Source: Catenibacillus scindens (lineage in GTDB: Bacteria > Bacillota > Clostridia > Lachnospirales > Lachnospiraceae). From it: a DNA stretch of 64,000 nt. Numbering within the stretch: position 1 is the stretch's first letter; each line of letters opens with the position of its first letter. The notes under the pieces are model-generated. The model made no database searches and was not told where the DNA came from. It was given only the letters and a program-made list of their open reading frames with translations. The stretch lies in the NCBI RefSeq assembly GCF_014202115.1, contig NZ_JACHFW010000001.1, positions 608,511 through 672,510 on the forward strand, written 5' to 3'. A program made the position numbers and the translations under genes. Of the stretch, positions 21,597 through 31,885 are shown one piece after another.

Positions 21597-22475
21597 TTAG
21601 TCTTCAAGTTCGGGGATCATCTTTGAGCAGGCGATGGCCAGGGCTCCCGGCCCGATATGACAGGAAATACTCAAAGACAATGGCGCGATATAAATATCAT
21701 GGTCAGGGAAGGACTTTAATATCTCCTCGCGAAAGTCCTCCGCCAACTCCTGATTCTGAGTGTGGGCAATCTCAAGGTAGACCTTTTCTCCTTTTTCAGA
21801 CATACCGATGCGCTTTTTCAGATCATCCTTCATAGCGTCGATCATAATCGACCGTGCCTGCTTTACAGTGCGGGCCTTGGCAAAAGCGTCCAGCTTCATG
21901 CCCTGGATCTGCAGCACCGGCTTTAAACGCAAAAGTGTGCCCAGCGCCGCGGCTGCTGGCGTCACACGCCCGCCTTTTTTCAGATATTTTAAAGTATCTA
22001 CCATAATATAAATACTGGATTCCTGGCGCTCCCGTTCCAAAATATCACAGATCTGACGTGCATTATAGCCCCGCTTCGCCAGTTCCAGGGCATCAAGAAC
22101 GCTCTGACGCTGGGTTACGGAAATGCGGTGATTATTGACAACACAGACGCGGCCGTCATAATCTTCCGACAGCATCCGTGCCGTATCGCAGGAGCCAGAA
22201 AGGCCGCTGGACATAGGGATATGAACAATCTCATCATAATCCTTTAAAAGTTCATCCCATGTATTGAGAACATTTTCCGGAGTTGGCTGGGATGTTCCTA
22301 TATCCACGCCGTCCCCCAGCATATCATAAAACTGCTGCTGTGTCAGATCAATATCTTCATAATAAGTCTTATCCCCAATGTTAAAGGGCATCGGGATAAC
22401 ATAAACCCCAAGTTCTTTCCCCTGACTCTGTGTGATGCCGCTGTTGCTGTCCGTCATCACTGCTATCTTTCCCAT
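21597..22475 (-). CDS. DegV family fatty-acid-binding protein
   Basis: DegV proteins bind fatty acids; some (FakB) deliver them to fatty acid kinase for phospholipid synthesis. The signatures are an N-terminal VMTDSNSGI, the loop MSSGLSGSCDTAR (ligand-carboxylate serine region) and YLKKGGRVTPAAA at about residue 170. The start is set at 22475 by AAGGAGG; the first six codons of the longer frame are left out. Length of about 292 residues is normal. A second DegV gene lies at 25039-25908, with prfC and an XRE regulator between them. No kinase partner (fakA) is in the window. Confidence 0.9.
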   Translation of the reverse strand: MGKIAVMTDSNSGITQSQGKELGVYVIPMPFNIGDKTYYEDIDLTQQQFYDMLGDGVDIGTSQPTPENVLNTWDELLKDYDEIVHIPMSSGLSGSCDTARMLSEDYDGRVCVVNNHRISVTQRQSVLDALELAKRGYNARQICDILERERQESSIYIMVDTLKYLKKGGRVTPAAAALGTLLRLKPVLQIQGMKLDAFAKARTVKQARSIMIDAMKDDLKKRIGMSEKGEKVYLEIAHTQNQELAEDFREEILKSFPDHDIYIAPLSLSISCHIGPGALAIACSKMIPELED

Positions 22476-22563
22476 ATTTATCCTCCTTATCAAGATGTAA
22501 AAATTTAAACCTTCTTTTGTATCTTCACTTTATCCTCTGCCACATTTCCATCATGTATGCCTT

Positions 22564-24156
22564 TTACCAGCGGCCAAATTCTGACAGCTCAAGGCCCTTA
22601 TTTTTATCAAGGACTGTATTGACCGCCCACTCATGGACAAACAGGAGAAGCGGATTTCCTTTAAGATCCTTAATGCGCTTCATGTCCGATGTTCCAACAA
22701 TGCGGGCTACGTCCACCTCGTCTTTATTAGCAATCCACCGGATATACTCATGAGGCATCATATCCATGCGGATCTCAACGCCATATTCTGAGTGGAGACG
22801 GTGTTTCAGCACATCAAACTGCAAAACACCCACGACACCGACAATAATTTCCTCCATACCGGTGTTATACTCCTGAAAAATCTGTATAGCGCCTTCCTGG
22901 GCAATCTGGGAAATACCTTTAATAAACTGCTTGCGCTTCATCGTATCCACCTGACGAACTCTGGCAAAATGTTCCGGCGCAAATGTGGGAATACCCTCAA
23001 ACCGGAACTTTTTCCCCGGCACACACAGCGTATCTCCGATAGAAAAAATACCCGGATCAAAAACTCCGATAATATCTCCAGCATAAGCCTCGGACACAAC
23101 CTTACGCTCCGACGCCATTAACTGCTGGGGCTGCAAAAGTTTTTGTTTCTTATTGCCCTGGACGTGGTATACCTCCATACCGGCATCAAAGCGCCCGGAG
23201 CAAATGCGCATAAATGCAATGCGGTCCCGGTGAGCCTTATTCATGTTGGCCTGGATCTTAAATACAAAGGCGGAAAAATCCGGATCAAAAGAATCAATAA
23301 GCCCTTCATCAGACATTCTCGGCAGCGGCGGCGAAGTCATTTCAAGGAAATAATTTAAAAACAGCTCGATACCGAAATTTGTCAGCGCCGACCCGAAAAA
23401 TACCGGAGACAGCTTTCCCTCTGTGACTTCCTTAATATCAAATTCATTGCTAGCCCCGTCTAACAGCTCCACATCCTCAATAAGCTTCTCGTAAAGCGTA
23501 TCACCGATAACGCTGACCACATCAGGGGAATCCACCGTAAGATCCGTGTCATCCACTTCTTTCTGGCCGTTGGCAAACGCTGTGAATGCGTGGATATGCC
23601 GTGTCCGCCGGTCATAAACGCCGCGGAAATCCTTGCCGTTTCCAATAGGCCAATTAATGGGACAGGTTTTTATGCCCAGGACAGATTCGATCTCATCCAT
23701 AAGATCAAAAGGATCTCTCGCTTCCCGGTCCATCTTATTAATAAAGGTGAAAATAGGGATATTTCTCAGAAGGCAGACTTTAAACAGCTTAATCGTCTGC
23801 GCCTCCACACCCTTTGACGCGTCGATGACCATAACCGCAGAGTCTGCCGCCATAAGCGTCCGGTAGGTATCTTCCGAGAAATCCTGATGGCCCGGCGTAT
23901 CCAGGATATTAATACAGTACCCGTCATAATTAAACTGCATTACCGATGAAGTTACAGAAATACCACGCTCTTTTTCAATCTCCATCCAGTCAGAAACCGC
24001 GTGTTTTGCCGTCTTTTTTCCCTTCACCGATCCGGCAAGATTAATGGCGCCGCCGTAAAGGAGAAACTTTTCCGTCAGGGTGGTCTTTCCCGCGTCAGGG
24101 TGGGAAATGATCGCAAATGTCCTTCGACGCTCAATCTCTTTTTTCAAATCCGCCAC
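22564..24156 (-). CDS. prfC: Peptide chain release factor 3
   Basis: RF3 is a translational GTPase that removes RF1/RF2 from the ribosome after termination. At 530 aa the length is typical. GTPase motifs are visible: G1 SHPDAGKTT (about 18-26), G3 DTPGHQDF (about 86-93) and NKMDREARDP (G4, about 140). GSVKGKKTAKHAVSDWMEIE and the switch RGISVTSSVMQF are characteristic of RF3 as opposed to EF-G. The start is GTG at 24156 after GAGGAGGT. An unusual structured element lies 140 bases upstream on the same strand. Confidence 0.95.
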   Translation of the reverse strand: MADLKKEIERRRTFAIISHPDAGKTTLTEKFLLYGGAINLAGSVKGKKTAKHAVSDWMEIEKERGISVTSSVMQFNYDGYCINILDTPGHQDFSEDTYRTLMAADSAVMVIDASKGVEAQTIKLFKVCLLRNIPIFTFINKMDREARDPFDLMDEIESVLGIKTCPINWPIGNGKDFRGVYDRRTRHIHAFTAFANGQKEVDDTDLTVDSPDVVSVIGDTLYEKLIEDVELLDGASNEFDIKEVTEGKLSPVFFGSALTNFGIELFLNYFLEMTSPPLPRMSDEGLIDSFDPDFSAFVFKIQANMNKAHRDRIAFMRICSGRFDAGMEVYHVQGNKKQKLLQPQQLMASERKVVSEAYAGDIIGVFDPGIFSIGDTLCVPGKKFRFEGIPTFAPEHFARVRQVDTMKRKQFIKGISQIAQEGAIQIFQEYNTGMEEIIVGVVGVLQFDVLKHRLHSEYGVEIRMDMMPHEYIRWIANKDEVDVARIVGTSDMKRIKDLKGNPLLLFVHEWAVNTVLDKNKGLELSEFGRW

Positions 24157-24295
24157 AAAATGACCTCCTCATATCTCTTGAAAGTTTTCCGTTCTCTTAT
24201 ACGAACCCGTTATCTATAGTATTTCACATTTTGGGCATACTATCTCTTAAACTAAGTTATTATATCTGTTTCGCACATCACTTGTCAAGTCATTG

Positions 24296-24436
24296 AAAAA
24301 GTTCCTCTTCGGCTGCGGGGCTAAACTGCGCCTTCAAAATACCGGAACGTATATCAGGTGGGGATTGACCCCCGCCGCAGGCACTAATTTATTGCTTGCC
24401 GCCTAGAGAAGAAGAAGTCTCTTGGCACCTGATATA
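24296..24436 (-). ncRNA. Candidate structured RNA upstream of prfC
   Basis: An 11-bp perfect stem (24350-24360 with 24426-24436, TATATCAGGTG) encloses two or three smaller hairpins (GGGGGTCAATCCCC and AGAGA/TCTCT). On the minus strand a second stem follows (24348-24344 GTTCC with 24305-24301 GGAAC) and then TTTTT, like a terminator. It could be a stand-alone small RNA or a leader controlling prfC. The plus strand faces the XRE gene at 24538 but has no such T-run. I could not match it to a known family. The rest of the 24157-24537 gap is AT-rich and featureless. Confidence 0.4.
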
Positions 24437-24537
24437 TGGCTATATTGTTATATGCATATTAGTTATTGTCTTTTTAGTTATTTCACAATTTTATTTTGAC
24501 CTGCTACACTGAATAAAAAGATGAGGGATGGAGAGCT

Positions 24538-24930
24538 ATGGAGAAATATATTGGGGAAAACATAAAAAGGGCGCGGATCAAAGCGGGATTTACTCAGGAA
24601 AAACTTGCTGAGAGGATTGACGTCTCTTTAAGCGTGATCAGCCGTCTGGAAACGGGTCGCACTATGGTCAGTGTTTCTAAGCTACTGCGCATTGCCAGAG
24701 TATTAAATGTATCCGCCGCATCTCTCCTTGAACAGAATCCGCAGACTCACCTATATCCGGTCTCAGGGGAAAGCGTGGAGGACGGCCAGCAGCCCAGCTC
24801 CTATTTTTCCACCCGCGACGCCCACCTCTATCCCATAGACGATGAACTTTATGTATTAATCCAGCAGCTCCCGGATAAAGCCAAACAATACTTTAAAGAA
24901 TCCCTCCGTTGCTATCTGGAAATCTTCTGA
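24538..24930 (+). CDS. XRE-family HTH regulator
   Basis: Residues 8-62 are a Cro/CI-type helix-turn-helix (IKRARIKAGFTQEKLAERID, then VSLSVISRLETGR). The C-terminal half is a short helical tail (LPDKAKQYFKESLRCYL) of unknown role. It is alone on the plus strand between minus-strand genes, preceded by GGATGGAG and followed by a terminator. No target is evident; autoregulation is plausible. Confidence 0.85.
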   Translation: MEKYIGENIKRARIKAGFTQEKLAERIDVSLSVISRLETGRTMVSVSKLLRIARVLNVSAASLLEQNPQTHLYPVSGESVEDGQQPSSYFSTRDAHLYPIDDELYVLIQQLPDKAKQYFKESLRCYLEIF

Positions 24931-24998
24931 AACAAAACAGACATGGAAATAACAGACAGAAAAGAATAAAAAAACAAAGACAGAAAAACAGACATATA

Positions 24999-25036
24999 AG
25001 GCCGCAGTCCTAAGTAATCTGCGGCCTTTTCAATTT
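24999..25036. terminator. Bidirectional terminator
   Basis: AAGGCCGCAG and CTGCGGCCTT form a 10-bp stem with T-rich sequence on the plus side. It serves the XRE gene and probably also the DegV gene ending at 25039 on the other strand. Confidence 0.75.
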
Positions 25037-25038
25037 TT

Positions 25039-25908
25039 TCATCGCTTATCGCCCAAGTAAAACAATGCCACTGTCCCAGGCCCGGAATGGGCTCCGATCG
25101 TTGGATTGACCATATCAATGTAAAACTTTTCAATACCAAAGCGTTCCTTCACTAAATCCGCCACATACCTGGCATCCTCCAGGCAATCCCCGTGGCTGAT
25201 AAATACAATGTCATTTTCATCCCGGTAACTGCCTATAGTCTCCGCCATCTTGTCCACAAGGGCATTTAACGACTTCTTACGCCCACGGACTTTTCCTACA
25301 GCCACAAGCCGCCCCTCATCATCTACGTGAAGCACCGGCTTCACCTGAACCAATGTCCCCAGCACTGCGGCTGTTCTGGATACCCGTCCGCCCCGAAACA
25401 GATGGAAAAGGCTATCCACTGTAAACTGATGGCATATGTGGCCTTTATGCTCTTCTACCCAGGCGGCAGTCTCTTCGATAGAAGCGCCCTTCTCTCTCAT
25501 ACCGTTAGCCTTATGGATCAAAAGCCCCTGGCCTAAAGACGCGCACAGAGAATCTATGACAAAAATCTTTGCCTGGGGGAACGCCTCCTCAAGCTGCTGC
25601 CCCACCATGGCCGCCACATTATAACTTCCACTGAGCGCTGACGAAAAGGCAATATGTAAAATATCATATCCGTCTTCCAGGACCGAGCGAAATGTTTTTT
25701 CCACAACTTCCGGATTTACCGCCATAGTCGTAGGCATCTTCCCCGCCCGCATCATATTGTAAAAATCTTCCGGCGGCAGCACATCGTCTCCCCCGTAAAT
25801 CCTTCCGTCCATATTATAATACAGAGGAATCAGACGGATCTGATGTTCCCTCCCATAAGCCTCTGTCAAATCACTGTTGCCATCGGTAGTAATCAAAAAT
25901 TTTCTCAT
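25039..25908 (-). CDS. DegV family fatty-acid-binding protein (second copy)
   Basis: This is a 289-residue DegV protein with TTDGNSDL at the N-terminus, SSALSGSYNVA in the fatty-acid loop and HLFRGGRVSRTAAVLGTL in the middle. It differs clearly in sequence from the copy at 21597-22475, so the two are not a recent duplication and may prefer different acyl chains. ATG at 25908 is preceded by a GGAGGC site. Confidence 0.9.
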   Translation of the reverse strand: MRKFLITTDGNSDLTEAYGREHQIRLIPLYYNMDGRIYGGDDVLPPEDFYNMMRAGKMPTTMAVNPEVVEKTFRSVLEDGYDILHIAFSSALSGSYNVAAMVGQQLEEAFPQAKIFVIDSLCASLGQGLLIHKANGMREKGASIEETAAWVEEHKGHICHQFTVDSLFHLFRGGRVSRTAAVLGTLVQVKPVLHVDDEGRLVAVGKVRGRKKSLNALVDKMAETIGSYRDENDIVFISHGDCLEDARYVADLVKERFGIEKFYIDMVNPTIGAHSGPGTVALFYLGDKR

Positions 25909-25969
25909 ACAAGCGCCTCCAATATAGTTTCAAAAACCAGATATCACTGTTTTTATTATAACATCCTTG

Positions 25970-26719
25970 TCAGCCCTTGTACAGGTTCTTTTTCTTGCCG
26001 GCGGCAACAATAAGCATCATCGGTCTGCGCATTTCGTTCTTCATTCCGGGAATATCCATCATATCTTCCGGAGGCTCAGGTTCTTTCACATGTTCCAAGC
26101 AAAACCCAAGTTTCAGAAGGGTTTCAAGATAGGTTGTCAATGTCCTGTGATACTTTGTCACATGTTCCCCAAGAAATATTGCGTCCCGATCCCCCTCATA
26201 ATAGTAATTATCTACAGGAAAATGCATGATCTCTCCCTCGTCATTATAATACCAATCCTGACTTCCCATGGCTGTAAACACCGGATGCTCCACAGAAAAA
26301 ACAAACTTTCCCCCAGTTGCCAGCCAACGGTAAATCTTTCCGGCCAGAGCGCCGAAATCTTTTACATAGTGGAAGGCCAGAGAACTAAAAATCACATCGA
26401 AGCTCTCATCTGGAAACTCCAGATCCTCCATGGCTGCCTGCCGGTACTGGATCACTCCGGCGCTGTTTTTTTCCCTGGCAATCTCCAGCATTTTCCCGGA
26501 AATATCTGTTCCTAAAACATAGCTAGCTCCTTCTGCGGCAGCGTAAGCGCAATGCCACCCATAGCCGCATCCAAGATCCAACACTTTTTGGCCGGAGAAA
26601 TCCGGAAGTACTTCTTTAAGTGTGCGCCATTCCCCCGCTCCTGATAATCCCTGGACTGAGCGGCTCATCTGACCGTACTTTGCAAAAAAGACCGGATCGT
26701 CATATTTATTTTCTTTCAT
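25970..26719 (-). CDS. Class I SAM-dependent methyltransferase
   Basis: The start at 26719 is chosen because AAGGAGATG lies just upstream; the longer frame adds 23 improbable residues. Motif I VLDLGCGYGWHC (about 46-57), motif II GTDISGKML (acidic end of strand 2) and FDVIFSSLAFHYVKD (motif IV/post-I) mark a UbiE/Methyltransf_11-type enzyme. The substrate is unknown. It stands alone on the minus strand next to degV. The gap 26789-26954 is featureless. Confidence 0.85.
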   Translation of the reverse strand: MKENKYDDPVFFAKYGQMSRSVQGLSGAGEWRTLKEVLPDFSGQKVLDLGCGYGWHCAYAAAEGASYVLGTDISGKMLEIAREKNSAGVIQYRQAAMEDLEFPDESFDVIFSSLAFHYVKDFGALAGKIYRWLATGGKFVFSVEHPVFTAMGSQDWYYNDEGEIMHFPVDNYYYEGDRDAIFLGEHVTKYHRTLTTYLETLLKLGFCLEHVKEPEPPEDMMDIPGMKNEMRRPMMLIVAAGKKKNLYKG

Positions 26720-26954
26720 CGGAAAACATCTCCTTCCCGGCAGCGTTACCGCCACCGTCATACATACCTGAAAATTAAAAACGGACACACCAAAAAGCCA
26801 CTGCCTTTACCGGCGCAGACTTTCTGGTATGTCCGCTCAGTTTTATCTTATGTGTGTGCAGTATAGTCTGTTGCGGCAATAACGGCAATTCAGCCCGCGC
26901 CATCGGCTCTGCCGCGCATACGCGCTGCCCCTCAGCTTACGCCGCTCAAACCCA

Positions 26955-27428
26955 TTATTTTTCCAACGTCCTGCGAAAAATGGCCCTAAAGATAAGACGA
27001 ATCAGCGGGCCGCAGTAGCACATCTGCCAGAAAAACGCCATAGGAAAATTCATGACTGTTGTCTTAAACCATACAGCTACAAACTCACTTCCAGCATCCT
27101 TAAACAGAATAGTTGCGATCAGACTCATTACCGGACACATGATACAGACGATCATAATAGATATGGCCAGCGTAATAAAAATCGGCCGGTCCGTCTGTGG
27201 GTCCACCACACGGAAAGCAAGTCTATGGGCCACCTTATCCACAATAAAGAACTCCAGAATAAAGGCTGCAGGCCACATAATCGCCAATTCATGAAAAGCG
27301 AGGATAAATACCTCGTTGGTCATATCTCCCCTGTTCAGGGCGATATTGTAGCAGATCATCACGTAAACCATGAGAAATGCCATCATCAGGGTGAAAATCA
27401 CATTTTGAAATTTTGTCTTTGGCATCAT
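26955..27428 (-). CDS. Small four-TM membrane protein (DUF2798-like)
   Basis: The start at 27428 is set by AAAGGAG six bases before ATGATG. About 157 residues contain four hydrophobic segments in two similar halves (FTLMMAFLMVYVMICYN and ...PVMSLIATILF), a layout seen in DUF2798 proteins. Family naming is by resemblance only. The C-terminus is basic (RAIFRRTLEK). No role can be inferred from neighbours. Confidence 0.65.
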   Translation of the reverse strand: MMPKTKFQNVIFTLMMAFLMVYVMICYNIALNRGDMTNEVFILAFHELAIMWPAAFILEFFIVDKVAHRLAFRVVDPQTDRPIFITLAISIMIVCIMCPVMSLIATILFKDAGSEFVAVWFKTTVMNFPMAFFWQMCYCGPLIRLIFRAIFRRTLEK

Positions 27429-27683
27429 TAAAAACTCCTTTTCTGTATAACTTCCATGGTCCGCTCCCGGCGGTGCCACCACACAGGAAAGCCTATTGGC
27501 GGCTTTCACAGTATCTTAACAGTTCACGTGTGTTGTTCGTTAGCAGAAAAATCTGTACGTTTCCAATTATACCAGAGATACCTGTTTATTAAACCTTAAC
27601 GATTGTATCACAACAATCCGTTTTCGTCAATTTATAGATTTGCAGCAATTCAGCCATTGGAAATAGCCCGGAGTAGGGGAACT

Positions 27684-30536
27684 TTACATAGATTTCTCCA
27701 AAATCCTCTTTATATAAGCGCCGGTATAGGATTGAGGAACCTGAGCCACCTGCTCCGGCGTGCCTTTGGCGATAACGGTTCCGCCACGGTCGCCGCCATT
27801 GGGACCAATATCAATAATGTAGTCTGCGGTCTTGATCACATCAAGATTATGCTCAATGACGATGACCGTATTTCCTCCTTCTGCCAGCCGGTGAAGAATA
27901 TCAATCAGTTTATGGACATCCGCGAAATGAAGCCCGGTGGTGGGCTCATCCAAAATATACACCGTCTTTCCCGTGCTGCGGCGGCTCAACTCTGTGGCCA
28001 GCTTCACCCGCTGGGCCTCACCGCCGGAAAGCTGAGTTGATGGCTGCCCCAGCTTAATATAGGATAACCCCACATCATTAAGCGTCTCCAGCTTGCGCCG
28101 TATAGAAGGTACATTTTCAAAAAATGCGAGTGCCTCCTCCACAGTCATATCCAGAACGTCGTAAATATTCTTGCCTTTATACTTCACTTCCAGCGTCTCC
28201 CGGTTATACCTCTTTCCCCGGCAAACCTCGCAGGGCACATAAATATCAGACAAAAAGTGCATCTCAATCTTGATAATACCATCGCCAGCGCAGGCTTCGC
28301 AGCGGCCGCCCTTCACATTAAAGCTGAACCTGCCCTTTTTATATCCCCGCTCCTTGGCGTCTGTAGTCGCCGCGAAAAGATCCCGGATCATATCAAACAC
28401 CCCGGTGTAAGTTGCTGGATTAGACCGGGGCGTCCGCCCAATGGGCGACTGATCAATGTCGATCACCTTGTCCAACTGTTCAATCCCCTCAATGGCTCTG
28501 TGCTTGCCCGGCCGGGCTGTCCTCGAATGATTCAGGTCTCTCGCCAGCCGTTTATAAAGGATCTCATTGACAAGAGAACTCTTGCCTGAGCCAGACACGC
28601 CGGTAACGCAGGTAAACACCCCAAGAGGGAACTTTACGTCTATATTTTTAAGGTTGTTCTCACGGGCGCCTCTCACGGTCAGCCAGCCTGTAGGCTTTCT
28701 ACGGATCTTTGGCACCGGAATCTTTATTCTTCCGCTGAGATAAGCGCCGGTGAGTGAATCTTTATTGTCCATAATATCCTGAGCTGTACCCTGAGCCACC
28801 ACATATCCCCCGTGTTCTCCGGCTCCCGGTCCGATATCCACAATGTAGTCCGCCTCCAGCATGGTATCCTCGTCATGTTCCACAACAATCAGGGTATTTC
28901 CCAGATCTCTCAGATTTTTTAAAGTCTTGAGGAGCTTATCATTATCTTTCTGATGAAGACCGATGCTGGGCTCATCCAGAATATAGGCCACACCCACAAG
29001 CCCGGAACCGATCTGAGTGGCCAGACGGATGCGCTGGGCCTCACCGCCGGACAAAGTAGCGGTAGCCCGGGACAGCATCAGGTAATCCAGCCCCACATCA
29101 ATGAGAAATCCCACACGGGAACGGATCTCCCGAATGATCTGGTCGCCAATCAAACGCTGCTGATGGGTCAGATCCATATGTTCCATAAAATCCGACAGTT
29201 CCAGCATAGACATATCTGTAAGCTGTGAAATATTTTTATCACATACCGTTACTGCCAGCGCTTCTTTTTTGAGACGCCGCCCGCCGCACTCGGTACATGG
29301 GGTAATAGTCATAAAATTCTCATACTCCTGCTTGAGGGTCTCGGAGCTTGTCTCACGATAACGGCGCTCCATATTTTTAATCAGGCCGTCAAAAGCCACA
29401 TCGTAAACCCCCTGACCTCTCTGCCCTCTGTAATGAACCTTCACCTCATGACCGTTAGTTCCATGGATGAGGATATTCTTAATATTCTCCGGATAATCCT
29501 GGAAAGGTGTGTTCAGGTCAAAATCATATTCCTTTGCCAGAGCAACGAGGATAGCATGGGTGAAACTGGAACTGTCTGTGGCTGACTGCCACCCCATAGC
29601 TACAATGGCTCCCTGGGCAATACTTAACGACTTATCCGGAATCATGAGGTCCGCGTCAAACTCCATTCGATAGCCAAGACCGGCGCAGACCGGGCAGGCG
29701 CCAAAAGGGTTATTGAAGGAGAACACTCTCGGCTCAATCTCATCCAGACTGATCCCGCAGTCCGGGCAGGAGAAGCTCTGGCTGAAAGTCATCGGCTCGC
29801 CGCCGATCACGTCCACGATCACCAGACCTTCTGCCAGCTTGAGAGCGTTCTCCAGGGAATCGGTCAGACGCTTTTCAATGCCCTCCCGGATGGCCAGACG
29901 ATCCACAACGATCTCAATGTTATGCTTTTTATTTTTCTCAAGTTTAATCTCTTCAGACAGATCGTAAAGGTTCCCATCCACCATAACCCGGACATAGCCG
30001 CTGCGCCGGGCATTCTCAAAAAGCTTTACATGCTCGCCCTTGCGCCCCCGGACAACCGGAGCTAAAACCTGGAATCGGGTCCGCTCCGGAAGAGCCATCA
30101 CCGCGTCCACCATCTGATCAACGGTCTGCTTCTTGATCTCCTTGCCGCACTTAGGACAGTGGGGTATGCCAATTCTGGCGTATAACAGCCTGAGATAGTC
30201 ATAAATCTCCGTCACTGTACCTACAGTGGAGCGGGGATTCCGGTTGGTAGATTTCTGATCAATGGAAATGGCCGGCGGAAGTCCGGTAATACTGTCCACA
30301 TTCGGCTTCTCCATCTGCCCCAGGAACTGACGGGCGTAGGAAGATAAAGACTCCATATAGCGCCGCTGCCCCTCCGCATATATTGTGTCAAAGGCCAGGG
30401 AAGACTTTCCCGACCCGGAAAGGCCGGTCAGAACCACAAGCTCGTTTCTCGGAATCCGGATGTCGATGCCTTTCAGATTATGCTCTCTGGCCCCTTTAAT
30501 TGTAATATATTCTTTAACAATATCTTTTTTTGCCAT
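27684..30536 (-). CDS. uvrA: Excinuclease ABC subunit A
   Basis: UvrA is the damage-recognition ATPase of nucleotide excision repair. It has two ABC modules: Walker [11 protein letters not shown] near residue 31 and [10 protein letters not shown] near residue 643, with signature LSGGEAQR in each half. Zinc-binding cysteines appear in [21 protein letters not shown] and [16 protein letters not shown]. At about 950 residues the length is normal. ATG at 30536 follows AAAGAGGA; the further-upstream ATG at 30581 has no such site. uvrB is not adjacent. Confidence 0.97.
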   Translation of the reverse strand: MAKKDIVKEYITIKGAREHNLKGIDIRIPRNELVVLTGLSGSGKSSLAFDTIYAEGQRRYMESLSSYARQFLGQMEKPNVDSITGLPPAISIDQKSTNRNPRSTVGTVTEIYDYLRLLYARIGIPHCPKCGKEIKKQTVDQMVDAVMALPERTRFQVLAPVVRGRKGEHVKLFENARRSGYVRVMVDGNLYDLSEEIKLEKNKKHNIEIVVDRLAIREGIEKRLTDSLENALKLAEGLVIVDVIGGEPMTFSQSFSCPDCGISLDEIEPRVFSFNNPFGACPVCAGLGYRMEFDADLMIPDKSLSIAQGAIVAMGWQSATDSSSFTHAILVALAKEYDFDLNTPFQDYPENIKNILIHGTNGHEVKVHYRGQRGQGVYDVAFDGLIKNMERRYRETSSETLKQEYENFMTITPCTECGGRRLKKEALAVTVCDKNISQLTDMSMLELSDFMEHMDLTHQQRLIGDQIIREIRSRVGFLIDVGLDYLMLSRATATLSGGEAQRIRLATQIGSGLVGVAYILDEPSIGLHQKDNDKLLKTLKNLRDLGNTLIVVEHDEDTMLEADYIVDIGPGAGEHGGYVVAQGTAQDIMDNKDSLTGAYLSGRIKIPVPKIRRKPTGWLTVRGARENNLKNIDVKFPLGVFTCVTGVSGSGKSSLVNEILYKRLARDLNHSRTARPGKHRAIEGIEQLDKVIDIDQSPIGRTPRSNPATYTGVFDMIRDLFAATTDAKERGYKKGRFSFNVKGGRCEACAGDGIIKIEMHFLSDIYVPCEVCRGKRYNRETLEVKYKGKNIYDVLDMTVEEALAFFENVPSIRRKLETLNDVGLSYIKLGQPSTQLSGGEAQRVKLATELSRRSTGKTVYILDEPTTGLHFADVHKLIDILHRLAEGGNTVIVIEHNLDVIKTADYIIDIGPNGGDRGGTVIAKGTPEQVAQVPQSYTGAYIKRILEKSM

Positions 30537-30686
30537 AGTCATTCCTCTTTCAACAAATCGTAACAGCTTTGCCCGAACCATTCAGACGATAAACTGTTAC
30601 AACAAATCTGCTGCTGTGTAGTTCTCAGTATAGCATAGGCCGCAAAAAAGTTCAAACATTTGTTCGTTTTAAAAGGTCACAAAGAT

Positions 30687-30735
30687 AAGGGCAGTTTTCG
30701 CACATTTTTTATGCAAAAACTGCCCTTTTGTCTGT
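30687..30735. terminator. Terminator between uvrA region and DUF134-NifX gene
   Basis: AAGGGCAGTTTT (30687-30698) and its inverse near 30715-30728 form a strong stem with TTTT on the plus side and TTATCTTT on the minus side. It ends the minus-strand gene at 30746. Confidence 0.65.
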
Positions 30736-30745
30736 CACCGCTCTA

Positions 30746-31567
30746 TTAATGACCACAGCCTTGTCCGTCATGGCCGCCGCATTCATGACCTCCATGACCG
30801 CCGCACTGGTGATCACCATGGCCATGGCATTCGTGTTCCCCGTGATGTTCATGATGGCTGCACACTGTATCCGGATTATAATTGAGATTACCGGCCAGGA
30901 AAGACTCTACCTGAGCGTCAGCATCCCCGCTGGCTCCCGGAAATAAACGGATGCCTGCAGCCGCCAGCGCGTTGCGGGCCCCTCCGCCAATACCGCCGCA
31001 GATCAGCACATCTACGCCCTGGTCTTTAAGAAATCCGGCCAGGGCTCCATGGCCGCTGCCATTAGTATCCACCACACGGCATTCTTTGATCTTTCCATCC
31101 TCCACAGTGTAGATCTTAAATTGGCTGGAATGGCCAAAATGCTGAAAAACCTGTCCATTTTCATAAGTTACACCGATTGTCATATTCAATTCTCCTCTCT
31201 GAAATTTCTCTTGTTTTCCGTTGCCCAAAACCTGATCTGAAGTTCTGGTATCCACTACATAATTTCCTCCGCCGATTTTCAGGCTGGCAGCCTCCACCAA
31301 AAACCTTGCCAGCTTCTGCCGCGCACCCATATACAACGCCTGTACCGTCGCCCGGCCCACATTCATACGTCCGGCGGCCTCCTCCTGGGTCATCCCCATA
31401 TAGTCAATCAGGCGGATCGTCTCATACTCCTCACAATTCATACAGATTTGCGGGGAACTTTTCCCTAAAACAGAAGTTTCTCCCTCACCATCATCGTCTT
31501 TACACGAAACAAACAGCGTACAGGAAGGAATCTTACCAACAATTTTCGGTTTATTTGGCCGCGGCAT
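30746..31567 (-). CDS. DUF134 DNA-binding / NifX-like fusion with His-Cys-rich tail
   Basis: Residues 1-105 match DUF134 proteins (MPRPNKPKIVG, then CMNCEEYETIRLID, MTQEEAAGRMNVGRATVQAL), with a sigma-like helix-turn-helix. Residues 128-230 are a dinitrogenase iron-molybdenum cofactor (NifX/NifB-C) fold (GQVFQHFGHSSQFKIY, DVLICGGIGGGARNAL). The last 40 residues are His, Gly and Cys rich (HHEHHGEHECHGHGDHQCGG), an obvious metal-binding tail. I infer a metal- or cluster-sensing regulator or metallocluster carrier. No nif genes are near. ATG at 31567 follows GGAGG. Confidence 0.85.
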   Translation of the reverse strand: MPRPNKPKIVGKIPSCTLFVSCKDDDGEGETSVLGKSSPQICMNCEEYETIRLIDYMGMTQEEAAGRMNVGRATVQALYMGARQKLARFLVEAASLKIGGGNYVVDTRTSDQVLGNGKQEKFQRGELNMTIGVTYENGQVFQHFGHSSQFKIYTVEDGKIKECRVVDTNGSGHGALAGFLKDQGVDVLICGGIGGGARNALAAAGIRLFPGASGDADAQVESFLAGNLNYNPDTVCSHHEHHGEHECHGHGDHQCGGHGGHECGGHDGQGCGH

Positions 31568-31885
31568 TGCAGCGCCTCCTCTCCAAAGTTTATTAACATA
31601 TGTTTATAATATATCTTTTATTGGAATATGTCAATAATTTTCTGTAAGTAAACTTGCGCCGTATTTTTATTAAACCAGCCGCATGGCTGAATAGTTACCT
31701 CTGTTTTTCAAAAATTTTCCCCAAATAGATGTTTTTATGTAAAATATATGTTAAAATAAATTTTAAATAACTATCTTAATGCAAATGGCGTCAGACTGAC
31801 TGCCGCCTGAAATAATATGACAAAGACATCAAAAGGTATTTTGACACTTGTATCATGACATCAGGAAACGGAGCGAACAATCACT

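Noticed and set aside
24349..24436. Minus-strand GCCTGCGGCGG resembles the 3' end of 6S RNA
   Set aside because: The closing stem spans under 90 bases against about 180-200 for 6S RNA, and the central bubble is absent.
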